Assembly: GCA_947034895.1 (NCBI GenBank)
Contig: OX344765.1
Span: forward strand, 17,675,001 to 17,739,000
Direction of reading: 5' to 3'
Source of the DNA: Rhytidiadelphus loreus
Taxonomy: Eukaryota > Streptophyta > Bryopsida > Hypnales > Hylocomiaceae
DNA: 64,000 bases
The notes below the pieces were generated by a model. That model was not told where the DNA came from. It did no database searches and was given only the letters and a program-made list of their open reading frames with translations. Both the position numbers and the translations under genes were made by a program. Numbering within the stretch: the stretch's first letter is position 1; the number at the start of each line of letters is the position of its first letter. Positions 21,291 to 33,454 of the stretch are shown piece by piece.

Positions 21291-22848
21291 AGATGAATAG
21301 TTTGTAGGCATAGGAAATCATGAGGAGTTTTGCGAGTTTGTACGTTATTTTCTTAACTTTAGGAAGGATGACAAAAAATATGGAAAAAAAGAGATTATAA
21401 AGAGTTGTAGAAGTTGATAGTTTCTTTGATTAGGGCAAAAAAAAATATAATAAAAAGTTGTTAGAAAAAAATATGGGGAGAAGATGAAATAGATTTAGTT
21501 TTTTTATTCTTTTAGTTCATTGTTTTGATCTTTTTTTATATTATTTTAGAATTTGATGTTATAGATGTTGTATAATATAATATATTTTAATTTTAATTTC
21601 TTGTATTGTATTGTGTATTTTGTAAGTTCTTCATTGTAATTCTATTGTCTATGACATTTGTTTTAGAACACTATGACTCTATGAGTACTAATGTTATCTA
21701 TACAAAGTAATTTTGAACTTCTCTATCTAAGCATATGTCAAATTCTTTAATTTGACATTGTAGTTTTTGAGAAGGCTAGGTGTACAAATGTATTCTATCA
21801 TGGATGATTTCAAAATTGTCTACCTCACTATAATTATGTCAAACTATTTATTTAGATATTTTAGTTAAGTACTTATTATAAATGGTTCTAGTTTCCCATC
21901 CAAAATCCCTCCTTTCAACGTCCTTCACTACTATTTTTTTCCTCCAATTTCTTGTACTTGTACAAATTTCTTTATTCTTCCAGCAATTTATGGTCTCAAT
22001 TTTTCGAATTGTCTCAATTTAATGGACTCTTCTATATACTAAATTTAGGAAGATGATTAAAATGAGAATCCACATTGTCTCAATTTAATGAATATGGCCT
22101 TGTATCAATAGTTAGTGAGATAATTTAGAAATTAGTTCGTCAATTATAATTGGCTAATTAATAGTAAGTCGGATTAGAAGAAGATTTAGGCAAAATTAAG
22201 AGAGGAAATTAGGTTAGAACTTCCTAAGTAGGGTTAGAGAATTAAACATAGCAATTAGTAGTAACCAAGTTAGAATTAGTCGTTAATCTTAGGTCGATAA
22301 TTAGTAGTAAGCTGGATTAGAAGAAAATTAAGAAAGGAAATTAGGATTAGGACACCTTAAGTAAGGTAAGAACGATAACCATAAGCAATTACTAGTAAGA
22401 GGTGAGAATTAGTTGTTAACTGTAGGCCAATAATTAATAGTGAGCACAGTTAGAAGAACCTTAGAAGGAATCAAGGAAGGGATTAGGATAGGATAAAATA
22501 CCCTAAAATCGAATTAGGATAGTGAAGCAAGGATTAGTTAGAAGTAGAACACTTGCAGGATACTTAGAAGATAGATCACTCACAAAGTCAGACGTTAGGG
22601 TTAACCACGATCCAAAAGTAATAGTAGTAGAGGAAAGGAGGTACCTCAGGATACCTTTGAGATCTTTTTAGAAATAGTTAGTAGAGATTAGAGCTTAGGT
22701 CTTTGAGCATAGGCTAGAACTAGTAAGGAGTAGAAATATTGAAGCTAGCTTCTAGTTACCACAAGGATTGAGCCACTTGCAACTCCTAGGCCAGATAGGT
22801 AGCAAGGGTAGGAGGAAGAAGTCTTAAGGCTAACAAAACAAGTTAATT
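21291..22848. other. AT-rich spacer leading to the retroelement
   Basis: Very AT-rich 3' flank of the DUF7869-like gene to about 22100, then the degenerate repeats listed separately, then 350 bp of leader before the first retroelement ORF. I looked for a 5' LTR here by comparison with 27600-28800 and did not find one. No convincing tRNA primer-binding site was seen. Confidence 0.4.
22140..22500. repeat. Degenerate AG-rich tandem repeat (about 130-bp unit, three copies)
   Basis: Three diverged copies share the order (AT)AATTA(G/A)TAGTAAG, GGATTAGAAGAA, AAATTAGG, ACC(T)TAAGTA and CAATTA(G/C)TAGTAA. Non-coding, upstream of the retroelement ORFs. Confidence 0.5.
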
Positions 22849-23832
22849 ATGAAGGAAGACGAGCCAGAACCTTGCTTTGAGTTCACACAGCTCAACTTTT
22901 ACGACCGGTTGCGCCGCCGCCCTCGCAAAGCATACCGAGACGACGAGGAAGGACATAGTGACTCCGAAGACAACAAGGAGCTTCCGTTAGAAGACCTGTT
23001 GCTCGGTCTCGACCGCTTGGGCATCTCTTTCGAATACTGGGAACATCTGGCGCAACAATACTTGCTCAGCCCCAACCAGTACACGCCCTGCATCCAGCAA
23101 GCGATCAAGTCGGAGACCTTTGGGGTCTCAAGGGAGGAGATAGCCAAATGCCTCTCGTTCTACTGGGCGGTGGTGCTAGCCACTTGGAAGTTTGAAAGCG
23201 CGTTTGTCAAAACGTGCTTCGACGCCTAGCATCCCGCCTACCCGACTTTCAGACCTCTCACAGAGGTCCCTCACCTCGTCATCCGATATGCCGCCCCAAG
23301 CCCACTTGGGGACGACTCGGACCAGTATTTCCGCTTCAACCAGCTAGTTGGGGACTTCGATCGGTTTCTCGACAACCCATACTCACAGTCTGCGGACTTC
23401 CGTGCAAGGCACAACGGAGCCAGCCATCTCACGTTGGAGTGTTGCCGCGGTATCTCCACCATACTGACACCGTCCACCTTGGATACGGCGGATCAACTTC
23501 GATACATCACCGAGTACGCTACCGCTTGTGAACCCTGTCAGGACGCAGAAGACTTCAAAGTCTCCAACTTCCAACTACCTGGGGACGAGGGGATCCATCA
23601 CCCTCGTTACCATCCAATACACTACGAGTACCCTAGCCGTGGGAAGAGGAGCCGTTCCAAACGACTCAAGGACGCGACCTTCTTCACCAACGCAGCCACG
23701 TGGAAGCAGCATTCGTCAGCCACGGCAAGAATCGAGGTTGCACAAGCCCCGTACTTCTTCGAGGTTCGACCGACGGCGGCGGAGATTGTCACCACATTGG
23801 TCTGTGCAGATCAAGTGATAGAGCTAGTCTAG
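22849..23832 (+). pseudogene. Retroelement upstream ORF, unknown function, one TAG
   Basis: One frame of about 328 codons is interrupted only by TAG at 23227-23229. It is acidic at the start (EDNKELPLEDLLLGLD), then globular-looking with several Trp and Tyr, and basic near the end (RGKRSRSKRLKD). It lies 62 bp before the gag ATG. I do not recognise a domain. It is not a chromovirus envelope or a known movement-type protein as far as I can see. The clean frame on both sides of the stop indicates it was coding. Confidence 0.55.
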
Positions 23833-23894
23833 GACTAGAGCTTGGACCACCAGTTGGCCAACTTTTATTACTGTAAACACTTTTTTCTATATAT

Positions 23895-25271
23895 ATGTCC
23901 TCGCTTGGCATATTATCAGGCCATCTGAGTTCGATGCCACCAAAAGTCTCCACCACACTACAATCTGGTAGGGTGCTACGACCAAAGGGAGGGGGAGGAA
24001 GTTCAGCCCGACCACCATCGCCGAGTTCCCCTGCCTCATCAACACACAAAGGGGCTAGTTCTTTTGACTCTTTCGAGCGAGTCAGCTCACCTAATCCATC
24101 AGAAGAGATGGGCGACCGCAAAGCCAGGATGCCACCTATGGCTCCAGGAGCACCGGAGGTGGGAGAAGAACCACCTGCCATACCCGAGGTAGACCCTATG
24201 ATGTTGCCACGGGGTCTGCCTATCTTAGTACCTCATGGGCTAAGAAAGATCTCCGTCCCCCATCACTTCTCTGGATCTCGGGACGACGATCCAGCTATCC
24301 ACATGGAGCGGTTTGAAGAGATTCTCATCTCTAACCTCGTCACCGATCCAGGATATTACTTGATCTGGTTTCCGAATACCTTGACAAGGACCGTCTACTC
24401 TTGGTATCAATCCCACGATGCAGGGGTCTTCACTTCGTGGACACAACTGCAAGCGTCATTCCTACGTTACTTCCGACCAGCGACAGGCCAACAGCAGGTG
24501 TTGTCCGCTCTGACCAGCATCCGACGGGGGGCCACGGAGGACCTCACCTCATATATTCGACGGTTCCAGATAGTCTGCACCCGCTACGTAGGGGGCCTTC
24601 TAAACGACGACACCATACGACACTACTTTATCCAAGGAATCGACTCGGCTTCAACTATCCGGGAGATCTTGTCCCGACGTCCCGTAACCTTGGACGACGC
24701 CATCCGCACTGCGCTAGAGATCGAGATCATTGACAAAGAAAACGAACGAATGATTCGTCGGGAGCACGACCCGATACTAGCCTTCATTCCCATACATCAC
24801 CAAGAGCCCGCCCTAGCACCATATCGCTCGTCTCCCACTCAGCGGGACAACTTACATCTGACCCCCTTGTCTTCGCAGGAACCAATGTTAATGCTAACCG
24901 TGCCTGTTGAACAGATTAGGACGGAAATGCGGCAAGCATCCAATGACATGGCCCAAGCAGTACGCGAACTGACCGAGCAAATGGCATGCCTCATCAAAGG
25001 ACAAGGGCAACAAGCCCCACTCCGATATCATGAATCGAGATCTCATTCCACGGGAGTTTGGTGCAACCACTGCGGCCAGCCCAACCACACGCCCCTATTT
25101 TGCCCCCTGCTCAAGGACAACCCGCCTCGATCACAACCTCGAGGGTCAGGACAACCTTGCCGACACCCTACGCCCAAGCTCAGGTACGTAACAACAATTC
25201 ATTTGATAGGCCCCTCATGTCCTATTGCGCCGTGTGTAAGAGGACACACGGCCCTGGCCAATGTTGGGTAG
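23895..25271 (+). pseudogene. Retroelement gag protein
   Basis: ATG at 23895. After a Pro/Ser-rich N-terminus (about 1-110) comes a retrotransposon-gag domain: PHHFSGSRDDDPAIHMERFE, then WFPNTLTRTVYSWYQS, then LQASFLRYFRP and LTSYIRRFQIVCTRY, the usual helical capsid-type pattern. Near the end is a zinc knuckle, WCNHCGQPNHTPLFC (CxxC...H...C). The frame then loses coding character and the polyprotein continues in another frame (25058 onward), so a frameshift mutation or programmed shift lies between about 25100 and 25200. Confidence 0.7.
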
Positions 25272-27595
25272 AAAACAATGTGGTTTGTGAACGCTGTGGG
25301 GATCACCACCCCACGGTTCGCTACCAAGTCACAGATAGGGTGATTCCGCTAGAATTCCCGAAGGCCGACTACGCCAAACAAGCCCAAGAGAACCTCAAGG
25401 GCGTCCGCTTTACGGAGCCTCACGATACGACCGGTCCGCCAGATATGTATTACGATCGCACCAATCATCGCCAAACCCAGGCTGCACCACCCGCCGTCCA
25501 AACCAACCAAGGGGTTGTCCCATTAGGTCCAACCCCCACCACCCAGGATGTTAGGTTTGTTATTGTGTCTAACCCAACTAAAACCAACGAATTTCAGAAT
25601 ACGCTTTTCGTAGCTGTAGACACCTTGGAGACCGAGGCCGTCTGCAAGTCCCTACCTGCCCTGGTGGTCACTCGAGGAGGGGCGAAGACCGGCCCTCCTC
25701 CACCTGAACCAGAAATAGTTAGCTCGCCGGATTCTAGCTCGCAAAGTAATATGCATTTGCACTCGTCCCAAGATTCCCCTTAGTTCTCTGACCTACAGAG
25801 CACTTTGAAGGAGACTGCCAAGGAGGTACGATTCCAAGAGAATTTGCCAACTTCGACCGAGATGGATGAGAATGAGTTCCAGTTTGTTCAAACTGGAACT
25901 CCATTCCATCCAACCAGCCCACAATTACGCTCACGGCCAAAGAAGGGTAGTAACCCTTCTCAGCCATACAATCTGTGGGAGGACCTGGCCAAGGTAAAAG
26001 CAAATATATCCTTTGGGCAATTGATCAACACCGCCCCCACTCTACGCAAGCAATTGAAGGAAGGAGCCACCATCCCTCGAGGTTCCAAGGTAGTTGGCCC
26101 AGTTAATCAAGTGGGGTCACTTCTATTTCGGGGGGACCCAAGTCCCGACGTCAAGGAATCAGAACCCTTGACGGGAGAACCCAAACTAGGCCTAAAAGAA
26201 CCTAGGGAGAGCTTCGAGCCTGTTGAGATAGAGGTAGAGATCGTCGACAAGGTCATACCAAAGACGCTAGTGGATGATGGAAGCGGTGTCAACATCATGC
26301 CCGCTTTCACCATGCGCAAATTAGGTCTAGAAATCATGCACCCCTCGTTGGTCACTCTCAAATGTGCAGATCAGAGATCAGTCCCAACCCTGGGACGAAT
26401 CAAGGACCTCAGAGTTCAAACCGGAGGAGTAGATTACACACTCACCTTTGAGGTCCTCCAACTCGAAGAAGAAGCCAGCACCTCATACCCTCTACTCCTA
26501 GGTAGGGGCTTCCTCCGCTAGTGTGGAGGCATTGTCAATTGGGCGGAAAAGCGACCCACGTTCACCTACGGTCCCAAGAATGTGAGGACCATGATTGCCA
26601 TAGTCTCCAACACCCCGGCCTTTCTAGGGGTCCAAGAACTGGGACTATCGGCAGTCCAAGCAATCCAAGCCAAGCCCACCGCTAGCTTGAGCCAGCTCAA
26701 GTGCATGGGCCCGGGACTCTACGGGTTCGAAGACGATGGGTTCCTCGAGAGATGGCTCTTAGAGCACCCCTACTCAGGAGACGATGCTTACGTCGTCATG
26801 GAAACGCCAACGGTCTACGTCTTGGAGGGAGACACGGGAGACCCATCTGCCATCGTCCACGCCAACGGCGACCCACCTTCTCCCGATTCCTTCTCCAGCT
26901 TCAGCCCCACGACTCACGTTACGGAAAGTCAAGAACCTACGACGGACATCGAACCGTCATCAGAGATCAGCCCTACCCCGGCCAACAGTCCCAGTTCGGA
27001 AGGCACTCCTCATACGGCACCACCCCCGGGAACACAAGTCGAGACACCTCCTTCCGATTCCATGGAGCTAGTGCCAGCAGTACAAGCTCAGCCATCACGG
27101 GCAACGTGCCCTCTTTGTTGGACGCCATATGAGTTCCAATTTTGTGTCACTTGGTCCGGCCCTCAACGTCTAGTAGAACCACGAACCCCGCCGCCAACAC
27201 AACGAGCATCCGCGACACTCTTCGGGGAGGATCCAAAAGACCACCCTTGGAGTCAATCAATTCAAGCGGCTGACCTTGACCTGGCCACCCGCCCCGTATC
27301 CACGAACCTCGTTGCCGTGAGAGATTTTCCTCCAGGATGCCGACCCCAAGACGATGAGGTTTTAGGCATTTATGACAGCCAGCTGGAGATACCAGTAAAT
27401 CACAGCCCGACGGCGATGGAATGCGTAGAGGCCGCACCGTACAACGTGCGCCGTGCCCCTAGCACGCTGCAAGACGACCTTCGCAATCTAGAGACGATTG
27501 AATTGCCAGGGGAAGTCAACACATCCCATGGACGACCACCTACTCAAGTAATCACTCTGTCATCCATTACCCTCCTCAACACGCTTCTCCACTAG
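25058..27595 (+). pseudogene. Retroelement protease region and C-terminal tail, two TAGs
   Basis: A single frame interrupted only by TAG at 25781-25783 and 26519-26521. It opens with a second Cys/His cluster (SYCAVCKRTHGPGQCW, CERCGDHH) and continues through linker. A retropepsin-like protease domain follows (about 26220-26520): LVDDGSGVNIMP holds the active-site Asp, and YPLLLGRGFLR is the conserved flap/C-terminal motif. The D-D-G-S loop replaces the usual D-T/S-G. After the second TAG, GGIVNWAEKRPTFTYG continues the family pattern seamlessly. A Pro/Ser/Thr-rich tail of about 300 residues follows with no enzyme motif. Confidence 0.65.
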
Positions 27596-28765
27596 TGTCA
27601 GGGCATTTAAAGCTTGATCGGTTGTAATTACTGAGGGCCGATAGAGGCTCTCAGTTCTCTTATTTGACTTAAGAGTCAAGTCTTAGGTTAGATAGGATGT
27701 AAAAGCCATTTTAGGCCTCTGCACGTAAGCCCACAAAAAATCAATAGTTAGTCAATTTAGGGAAGATAAATTGAAGAGCTAGAAAAAAACCCATAAAAAC
27801 CCTAAAAAATCTTCCAACCCATCACCAAGTTACTAAATCACTAAGTCACTAAGTTACTTGTCACTATTGGTTTCCGATTGTGGATTGTCTCCGTAGATAG
27901 GTGCAGTTGGTGTAAAATGAAAGGCCTTTGGTCAGCCAAGCCCGGGGGATCTTTGGATTCCCCAAAACTAAGATTTTTTGGTTGTTAAACATAAGTTATT
28001 GCGTGAGATAACCGATGCTAACGTAAAATGGTCCTTGGCAAGACTCCTAGAATTCTTAGAGTTACTTTTAACTTCACTGATCCGTAGGGCCCTAAAACAC
28101 GTCACTCAGAGCCACTTGGTTGTTAGTTCTTAGGTAGTCGCGGGGTAATGAACTCACGTGGAAATCTACATCTGACGTAAAAAGAAAAGCTTAACCGCTA
28201 GCCAACACTTTGTTTAGATTTGTTTTCAGCTATACTTCTTAGGATGTCAGGTCAGGGTTGATGTTGGCATATGACCCATGCCTCACCCGCTTATCAGAAG
28301 ATAGCTTCAAGGGGAAGTTGAACTCAACTCCCCGATTGGATCCAATGCCGCTAGACTGGACGTAATATATGCCTGAGATGCTGAAAAGATAGCTAGTTGG
28401 GGGGATTCTCTTATGACTCACCAGACCGGACGTAATAGACACCATCGAGTTGAAAAGACGGTTGGTTTGAGGGCGTTTTCGTACTGGCTAGACCGGACGT
28501 AATAGATACCATAGAGTTGAAAAGACGGCTAGTTTCAGAGAGGTTCTGTATTGGCTAGACTGGACGTAATAGATACCATCGAGTTGAAAAGATAGCTAGC
28601 TTCAGGGAGGTTCTATACTTGCTAGACCGGACGTAATAGATACCATCGAGTTGAAAAGACAGCTAATTTAAGGGCATTACTAAGTCTCGCTAGTCGTCGT
28701 ACACCTAGTTAGAGTACTGACAAACGACTAGCCTAGGATTTCCACACTTGGCCTTCGCACCTTAG
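27596..28765. other. 3' region of the retroelement, possible LTR U3
   Basis: Non-coding. AT-rich to about 28000, then the tandem array listed next, then a TATA-like box at 28766. The layout resembles the U3 part of an LTR. No matching direct repeat was found upstream of 22849, so this is unproven. Confidence 0.3.
28345..28680. repeat. Tandem array, unit about 70 bp, five copies
   Basis: The unit contains GCTAGACCGGACGTAATAGA, then TACCATCGAGTTGAAAAGA and C(G/A)GCTAG. Copies start near 28350, 28421, 28489, 28555 and 28621, and the first is the most diverged. It sits upstream of a TATA-like box and may be an LTR enhancer repeat. Confidence 0.75.
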
Positions 28766-28774
28766 TATAAAAAT
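28766..28774 (+). promoter_or_regulatory. TATA-like box (TATAAAAAT)
   Basis: TATAAAAATAGGAGGGAG follows the tandem array and precedes the short open frame at 28838. The spacing fits an LTR-type core promoter. Confidence 0.35.
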
Positions 28775-28837
28775 AGGAGGGAGTCCCTCGTCTTTGTGTG
28801 TTGTGTGTTGTGATGTGCAGGTGCAGTAGATTAGCAG

Positions 28838-30249
28838 ATGGACCACGGTTGGTACAATCCACCGACGGTCCTTTCAGTAGGACTCTTCAACATTCGGGTT
28901 CAGCGTATCGAGAAGCTCAACTTTACTACTTTCCTCCGCACTCATTTTGGTCAAGAATTCCTGACCCAGGTGCTCCGTAGCCCCTGGCCTTTGATAGTTC
29001 CAACAGTCACCTACTGGGAAATCTGGGATAGCGTGATTTACATCCTCATCTAGCACTATGCCGAGCGACCTGTGAAGCACTTCTACTTCCTACCTTCCAT
29101 CATCTTCTATCTTCTATCTTTCTCTTAGTCCAAACTTGCTCCGTCAAGGGCGGAAGGTGGGTTTTCCAAATTTCTTGTCTATAGATCCAAACCAACTCCA
29201 TTTGGGGCGGATAGTAGGGGATTAGTATAGCATAGCATATCGTCGTCATCATTGCCTCTTCACTCTTCCTTCATCACAGCCACTTCATTCTCCTCAGTAT
29301 CGCTGACATCGCCATCCGGTAGCACCACCGCGGATTGCAGTGGTCTGACCGTCCTTCATACTAGGTAACTGGATCTGAGGCCTGGCCGACCGCATGTGGA
29401 TCTACGGTGGCGCCCTTACATCACCGCCCTGGTCAACGAGATGGGATCTCTTCCATCTTTTCGCTTTCTTCGCCGTCATAGTTAGCATTGGCATTCTCTT
29501 CCTCACATTTCGAACTGCAGTCACTAGCAATAGACAACTTTTCCCAGCTAATCAAGACATCTTCCGCGAACACCTACACCACCGCACAGCGAACCGAAGA
29601 CATCGAGTGGAGGCACAAGAATATCACTGACAACCTCAATGGGAGTCATGCCAGACCGTCGGAATGCAACTTCCGAGTCCCAACCTTCCTCCCCTTCATC
29701 CGCGGGCTCTCCCAGACCCTCTGAGCCTTCACCTCAAAGGACAACGGAAGAACCAACAAGGGGATTCTCATCCCCATCGCATTCCGGGCCCTCAGCTCAA
29801 CCGGGCGATACGCTAGCCTAGGAGGCCCTCACGGAGCTCCTCACACAATCCAGCAGGCCAGCATTGACGACAGTCCTCATTCAGTCGAAGAGCCAACAAC
29901 GCCCGCAGAACCTGAAGTCAACTCACCAAAGGAAGAAGAAGAGATGGTGACACTTCAGGAAGCGGCACTTTTGACACATCTACCAGGCTCTCAAAGGCGG
30001 CCGCACGCGGAGGAGGTGGCACCTCAACCCCGCAACATCCGACCTCGCCTACCAAATGCGGCCAGGGAGGAGGATTCTCCCATCGTAGAAGACAGGGAAC
30101 TACTCATCTACTTGCAATATCGTACGGATGAAAGTACGGGGGAGCATACCACCCTGGTTGGCAACTACTACTCCACATATGATATGGGGGTCATCACCCG
30201 TCAATCGGATGGCGACCACCACGAATTCCGGGTGGAGGGGCCACTGTGA
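28838..30249 (+). pseudogene. Retroelement-like ORF fragments, unknown
   Basis: Scattered frames after the TATA-like box. Bases 28838-29053 encode a 71-residue peptide with LNFTTFLRTHFGQEFL, ended by TAG, after which the same frame continues with HYAERPVKHFYFLP. A second frame (29488-30249, broken by a TGA at 29722) contains QRTEDIEWRHKNITDNL and then a Pro/Glu-rich region ending TYDMGVITRQSDGDHHEF. They look like gag-type N- and C-terminal pieces of a decayed element, but no domain is certain. Confidence 0.3.
29127..29225. repeat. Dispersed repeat unit (GTCCAAACT-type), first copy
   Basis: Contains TAGTCCAAACTTGCTCCGTC, AAGGGCGGAAGGTGGGTTTT and, 30 bp on, a second half TAGATCCAAACCAACTCCAT. 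The same two-part unit recurs at 30773-30985. Confidence 0.55.
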
Positions 30250-30353
30250 ACCTTGACCCCAGACTTCAGGGTGATGCACTCCATCAACTCCCTCATCCAG
30301 ATCCTCACCTTCTTGGGCTTATCTCGGGCTTAAAACCCTTGTACATAGCTAAT

Positions 30354-30354
<1 letters not shown>

Positions 30355-30446
<92 letters not shown>
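30355..30446. repeat. Poly(A) tract followed by (TA)n microsatellite
   Basis: About 32 A residues run directly into roughly 30 TA units. It may mark the 3' end of a retroposed copy whose tail expanded. The open frame through it (Lys/Ile/Tyr) is not a gene. Confidence 0.9.
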
Positions 30447-30447
<1 letters not shown>

Positions 30448-30499
30448 TTTGTTTTATCTAGGGGGCACTAGTTCAGGGCTAGCCAGGTATATATACCAC

Positions 30500-30775
30500 C
30501 CCGACAAGACGACGGACGTCTCCCGCCGCGGCAGCTTGGTGGCCTGTGACCGACAACCTCAATTCCGGTGGCGAGGGTTCGACCTTTGGGCCATCGCCGG
30601 GGCGCCACCCCTGAGCTAGTGACAAGGCAAGGAACCGCTACCAACTACCACGATGGGAGATACTTTTGCAAGGGTCAAACCCCCCAAAAGGTCCTCTTGC
30701 CTCCCTCTTGTGACTTCTTTCTTTGTTTCTTTTTTTCTTCTTTTTTCTTTTTTTTTTCTTTTCAAAACACATAGT
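30500..30775 (+). mobile_element. Possible tRNA-derived SINE
   Basis: CGGCAGCTTGGTGGCC resembles a pol III A box, and GGTTCGACCT about 40 bp later resembles a B box. The segment ends in a polypyrimidine tract rich in T (30715-30772). No target duplication was found. The orientation of the tail is unexpected for a plus-strand SINE, so the call is weak. Confidence 0.25.
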
Positions 30776-30985
30776 CCAAACTCACTCCGTTGAGGGAGGA
30801 AGGCGGGTTTGAAATATTTTTGGCTATAAGTCCCAATTTGCTGCATCAAGGAGGGACAGGGGGTTTTCTTTCTCTTATTCTATCTCCCTTTAGTTCCAAG
30901 CTCACTCTGTTGAGGGCGGAAGGATGGTTTTCCAATTTTTTATCTGTAGGTCCAAATCAATTCCATTTGAGGAGGATGGGGAAAA
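30773..30985. repeat. Dispersed repeat unit, two further copies in tandem
   Basis: AGTCCAAACTCACTCCGTTG and GTTCCAAGCTCACTCTGTTG begin two tandem copies of about 120 bp. Each has GAGGG(A/C)GGAAGG and a second half with TCCAAATCAATTCCATT or a variant. They match 29127-29225. Confidence 0.55.
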
Positions 30986-30999
30986 AATTCTATAAAATA

Positions 31000-32600
31000 T
31001 AAAAACTATAAAACATAAAATGAACAAAAATATCATTCCCCCTTGTACGATGGTGTCAAGACTTGTCTTGTTCACTGTCTACTTCTTTCGTCTTGGGTTG
31101 TGAGGACTTAGTCCTCGCAAAATAGTCATTACCCTCGCATACGGACAGTTTAGAACCAGAGTGGCCCTCATGATGGTGCTCAACTAACTAAGCTCTTTAT
31201 AGAGTTCCTGATGATAATCAATCCACATGATGGTAGAGCTACTCTACCAGACCTAGCACTAGCTGCTTAACCCTCAAGTCGCCATTAGAACATTTGACCG
31301 TGTGCCCAAGGATAGCAAAACATTCTAGGTTCTCATAAATTTTCAAATCATACTGCAGATGGCCGCCATATGTGAGTCCCAAATTCGTCACTTGGGACTC
31401 ATTGTTTTCTTTTTTTTTAGTTTATTACAAATTAAGGCATAAAGTACTACAAAAAGTCCAAAAAAAAGTGTAGAACCAAAATAGGTATGTCACGTACCAG
31501 TATAGCATTTGGTCATAAATAGCCTTTTATCCATAGATTACCCATAAAACCCACTTGTATATAGGTTAGAACCCGTAATTAATGGAAAACAATAGGGCTA
31601 CTGGGAACTTACCCAAAATAGCCCAAACCTAGTGCATGTGACCATGATAGGCTAAACTAAGTCTTAGGAGAGGGAGGGAGGTCCCCACGTAAATCTCCAA
31701 AGATAGGTTCTAGTTTCCCCATTCCACCGACGAAACATTAGGAATCCAAATTGTTAGTTTGCAGGTGTTACTTGTCCCAGACAGGCCGCATGGAAGAATC
31801 CACAGCCGCCGGATAGTGTTCTCGGATCTGGAACATGTCGGGATGTCCACGGCAAAACCCATTCGTCAAGATTCCCTCACATGTGAAAGATTCCCTGACT
31901 GCCGGTGATTCAACCGAAGTCAATCTCCACCTCGCCACCAACTGTGTGCCAGAATCGCCCAAGACTTGGCACTTGGCTTGGGGGACTCCATGAGAGGTTC
32001 CCCAAAAAGTCTCGGTTTTTTCTGATCTCCAAAGGATCTTTTTCCGAGCAGTCAACCGCCAAAGGCCACGTTGGGAAATTCATGGAAAATACCCAAGCTG
32101 CGGTAAAATCTCACTAAAAATTAGGCTAGCACCTTTTATGTTAATAACGCGCCCCGACAAATTTCATGATGTTCCAATAGCGGGAAGCAGCCGAAACTGA
32201 CAACATCCCCCTAATTAATAATTACAGCAAGATCTTTGCGGGGTTGACCGGCGTCCCGGGAGCGTACGAAGTCGGAACGAAGACATCAAGGAGCCTTATC
32301 TTACTCCCTAGAGCCTCCCCCAAAACCCTAGCTAGTTACCCAAGCCAAAAGAGGTAAACCCCAAAAGTTAGGTTTTTACCCTTTTAATTGGCTCTAGTTG
32401 GCACTAGTTTCCGATGGGTTTTTTGTGATAGAAATAGGGGTAGGGGGTCTACTAGGCTAAAAATGGCATTCTGAAGCCATTGGCGCAATCCATTTGCAAT
32501 TCCGAGCTAAACTCCAAAAGTTAGAGGTTAGGACCAGAGTAAAACCCAAAATTAGGTGAAAATCTCAAATTTGGATGAAAATCCGGATGGATGAGGTTAC
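31000..32600. other. Spacer with retroelement debris
   Basis: No coherent open frame, domain or RNA gene was seen. Several short pyrimidine-rich and CCCAAA-rich stretches resemble LTR sequence but have no matching partner in the window. Confidence 0.35.
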
Positions 32601-32632
32601 TCGTCGAGGGGGGGAGTGGGCCCTTGGAAACC

Positions 32633-32639
32633 TATAAAA
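32633..32639 (+). promoter_or_regulatory. TATA box of an LTR-like promoter
   Basis: CCTATAAAAGGGGGCCC is a strong plant TATA context followed by a C/T-rich leader. It lies in GC-richer sequence (about 32200-33600) that looks like an LTR or similar promoter, but no second copy is in the window and no gene follows. Confidence 0.35.
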
Positions 32640-33044
32640 GGGGGCCCTTCTCTCTCCCAAAACACCCCCAATACTTGTTTTGGGTCCGTGGGTTCAAGTT
32701 ATCTTGGAATTTTTGGCCTTTCAAGCCAAAAAACCTCTATGGTGTTTTTGGAGCACTTTTGGCTCCCGTTGTTGTTCTATTTCAAGCTTCCGAAGGTCCC
32801 TTTGGGCCCTTCTATCTTACCTTGTACCTTGTTGTGGGTCGAGTGAGTTTCACTTACGCTTGCGTGTCCCCGTTGTACCTTGTACTAATCCTAAAGTCAC
32901 CCCCCACCGTACATTGGTGATGCCGCTTTGGGGGGCCTTTAGTATGTAAGTCTGGCCTTGTTTATGCTTACTTTGTGGGTACGGTTGCCTTGTATTTTAG
33001 TCCTAACCATAGTCAACCTTCCGTGTGTTGGGTGTGGGCCCCAC

Positions 33045-33245
33045 TGCCCTGAAGGCGGCGAAGCTTTGAACCTATAACCTACCCTAGTCTTAGAGTGTGT
33101 GTCAAAAACAGGCCTTAGACGGCAGAGCTTTGGACCCAGGGGCATCCCAAGTCTTAGAGTTGGTGTCAAAACCAATTTGACGGCGAAGCTTTGCACTCCA
33201 TACATTTTTGGCTCCAAAGTTTAGTTCCCAAGATCTTCTTGGGAA
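33045..33245. repeat. Short direct repeats (about 62-bp unit, three copies)
   Basis: ACGGC(G/A)(A/G)AGCTTTG starts units near 33053, 33118 and 33179. Between them (A/C)CC(T/A)AGTCTTAGAGT(T/G)(G/T)GTGTCAAAA recurs. Non-coding, downstream of the TATA-like promoter. Confidence 0.5.
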
Positions 33246-33454
33246 AAGCCAAAGTTTAGCCCCCAAGAGTTGCCCTAGGTTGTAGGAAAGTAGCAACCCT
33301 CCCCGTCACGAGATAGCGGGATTAGGAGTCACAAAGTCCAAGGTTAACCCCCACGGTGAAGCTTTGACCTTGACCCTAGGCAAACGGCTTCCGGTTTAAT
33401 TTTATATAAGTGGGTTCCCATACGGGAACCCGAGGGTGAGGAATTTTGGGATTA

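Larger units (their letters stand above)
22849..27595 (+). mobile_element. Retroelement with gag and protease but no reverse transcriptase
   Basis: Three long coding blocks in order: an upstream ORF (22849-23832), gag (23895-25270) and a protease-containing frame (25058-27595). GC content and codon use differ clearly from the AT-rich surroundings. After the protease the frame continues with low-complexity Pro/Ser/Thr-rich sequence to 27595. I saw no reverse transcriptase, RNase H or integrase motif here or downstream. The LTR boundaries are unresolved. It may be a non-autonomous element that relied on a relative for its polymerase, or a copy that lost pol. Confidence 0.65.

Noticed and set aside
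27596..28838. A complete LTR of the gag-protease element
   Set aside because: It has an enhancer-like array and a TATA-like box, but no matching direct repeat upstream of 22849, so boundaries could not be supported.
30246..30461. Frame of Lys followed by Tyr-Ile repeats
   Set aside because: Translation of poly(A) and (TA)n only.
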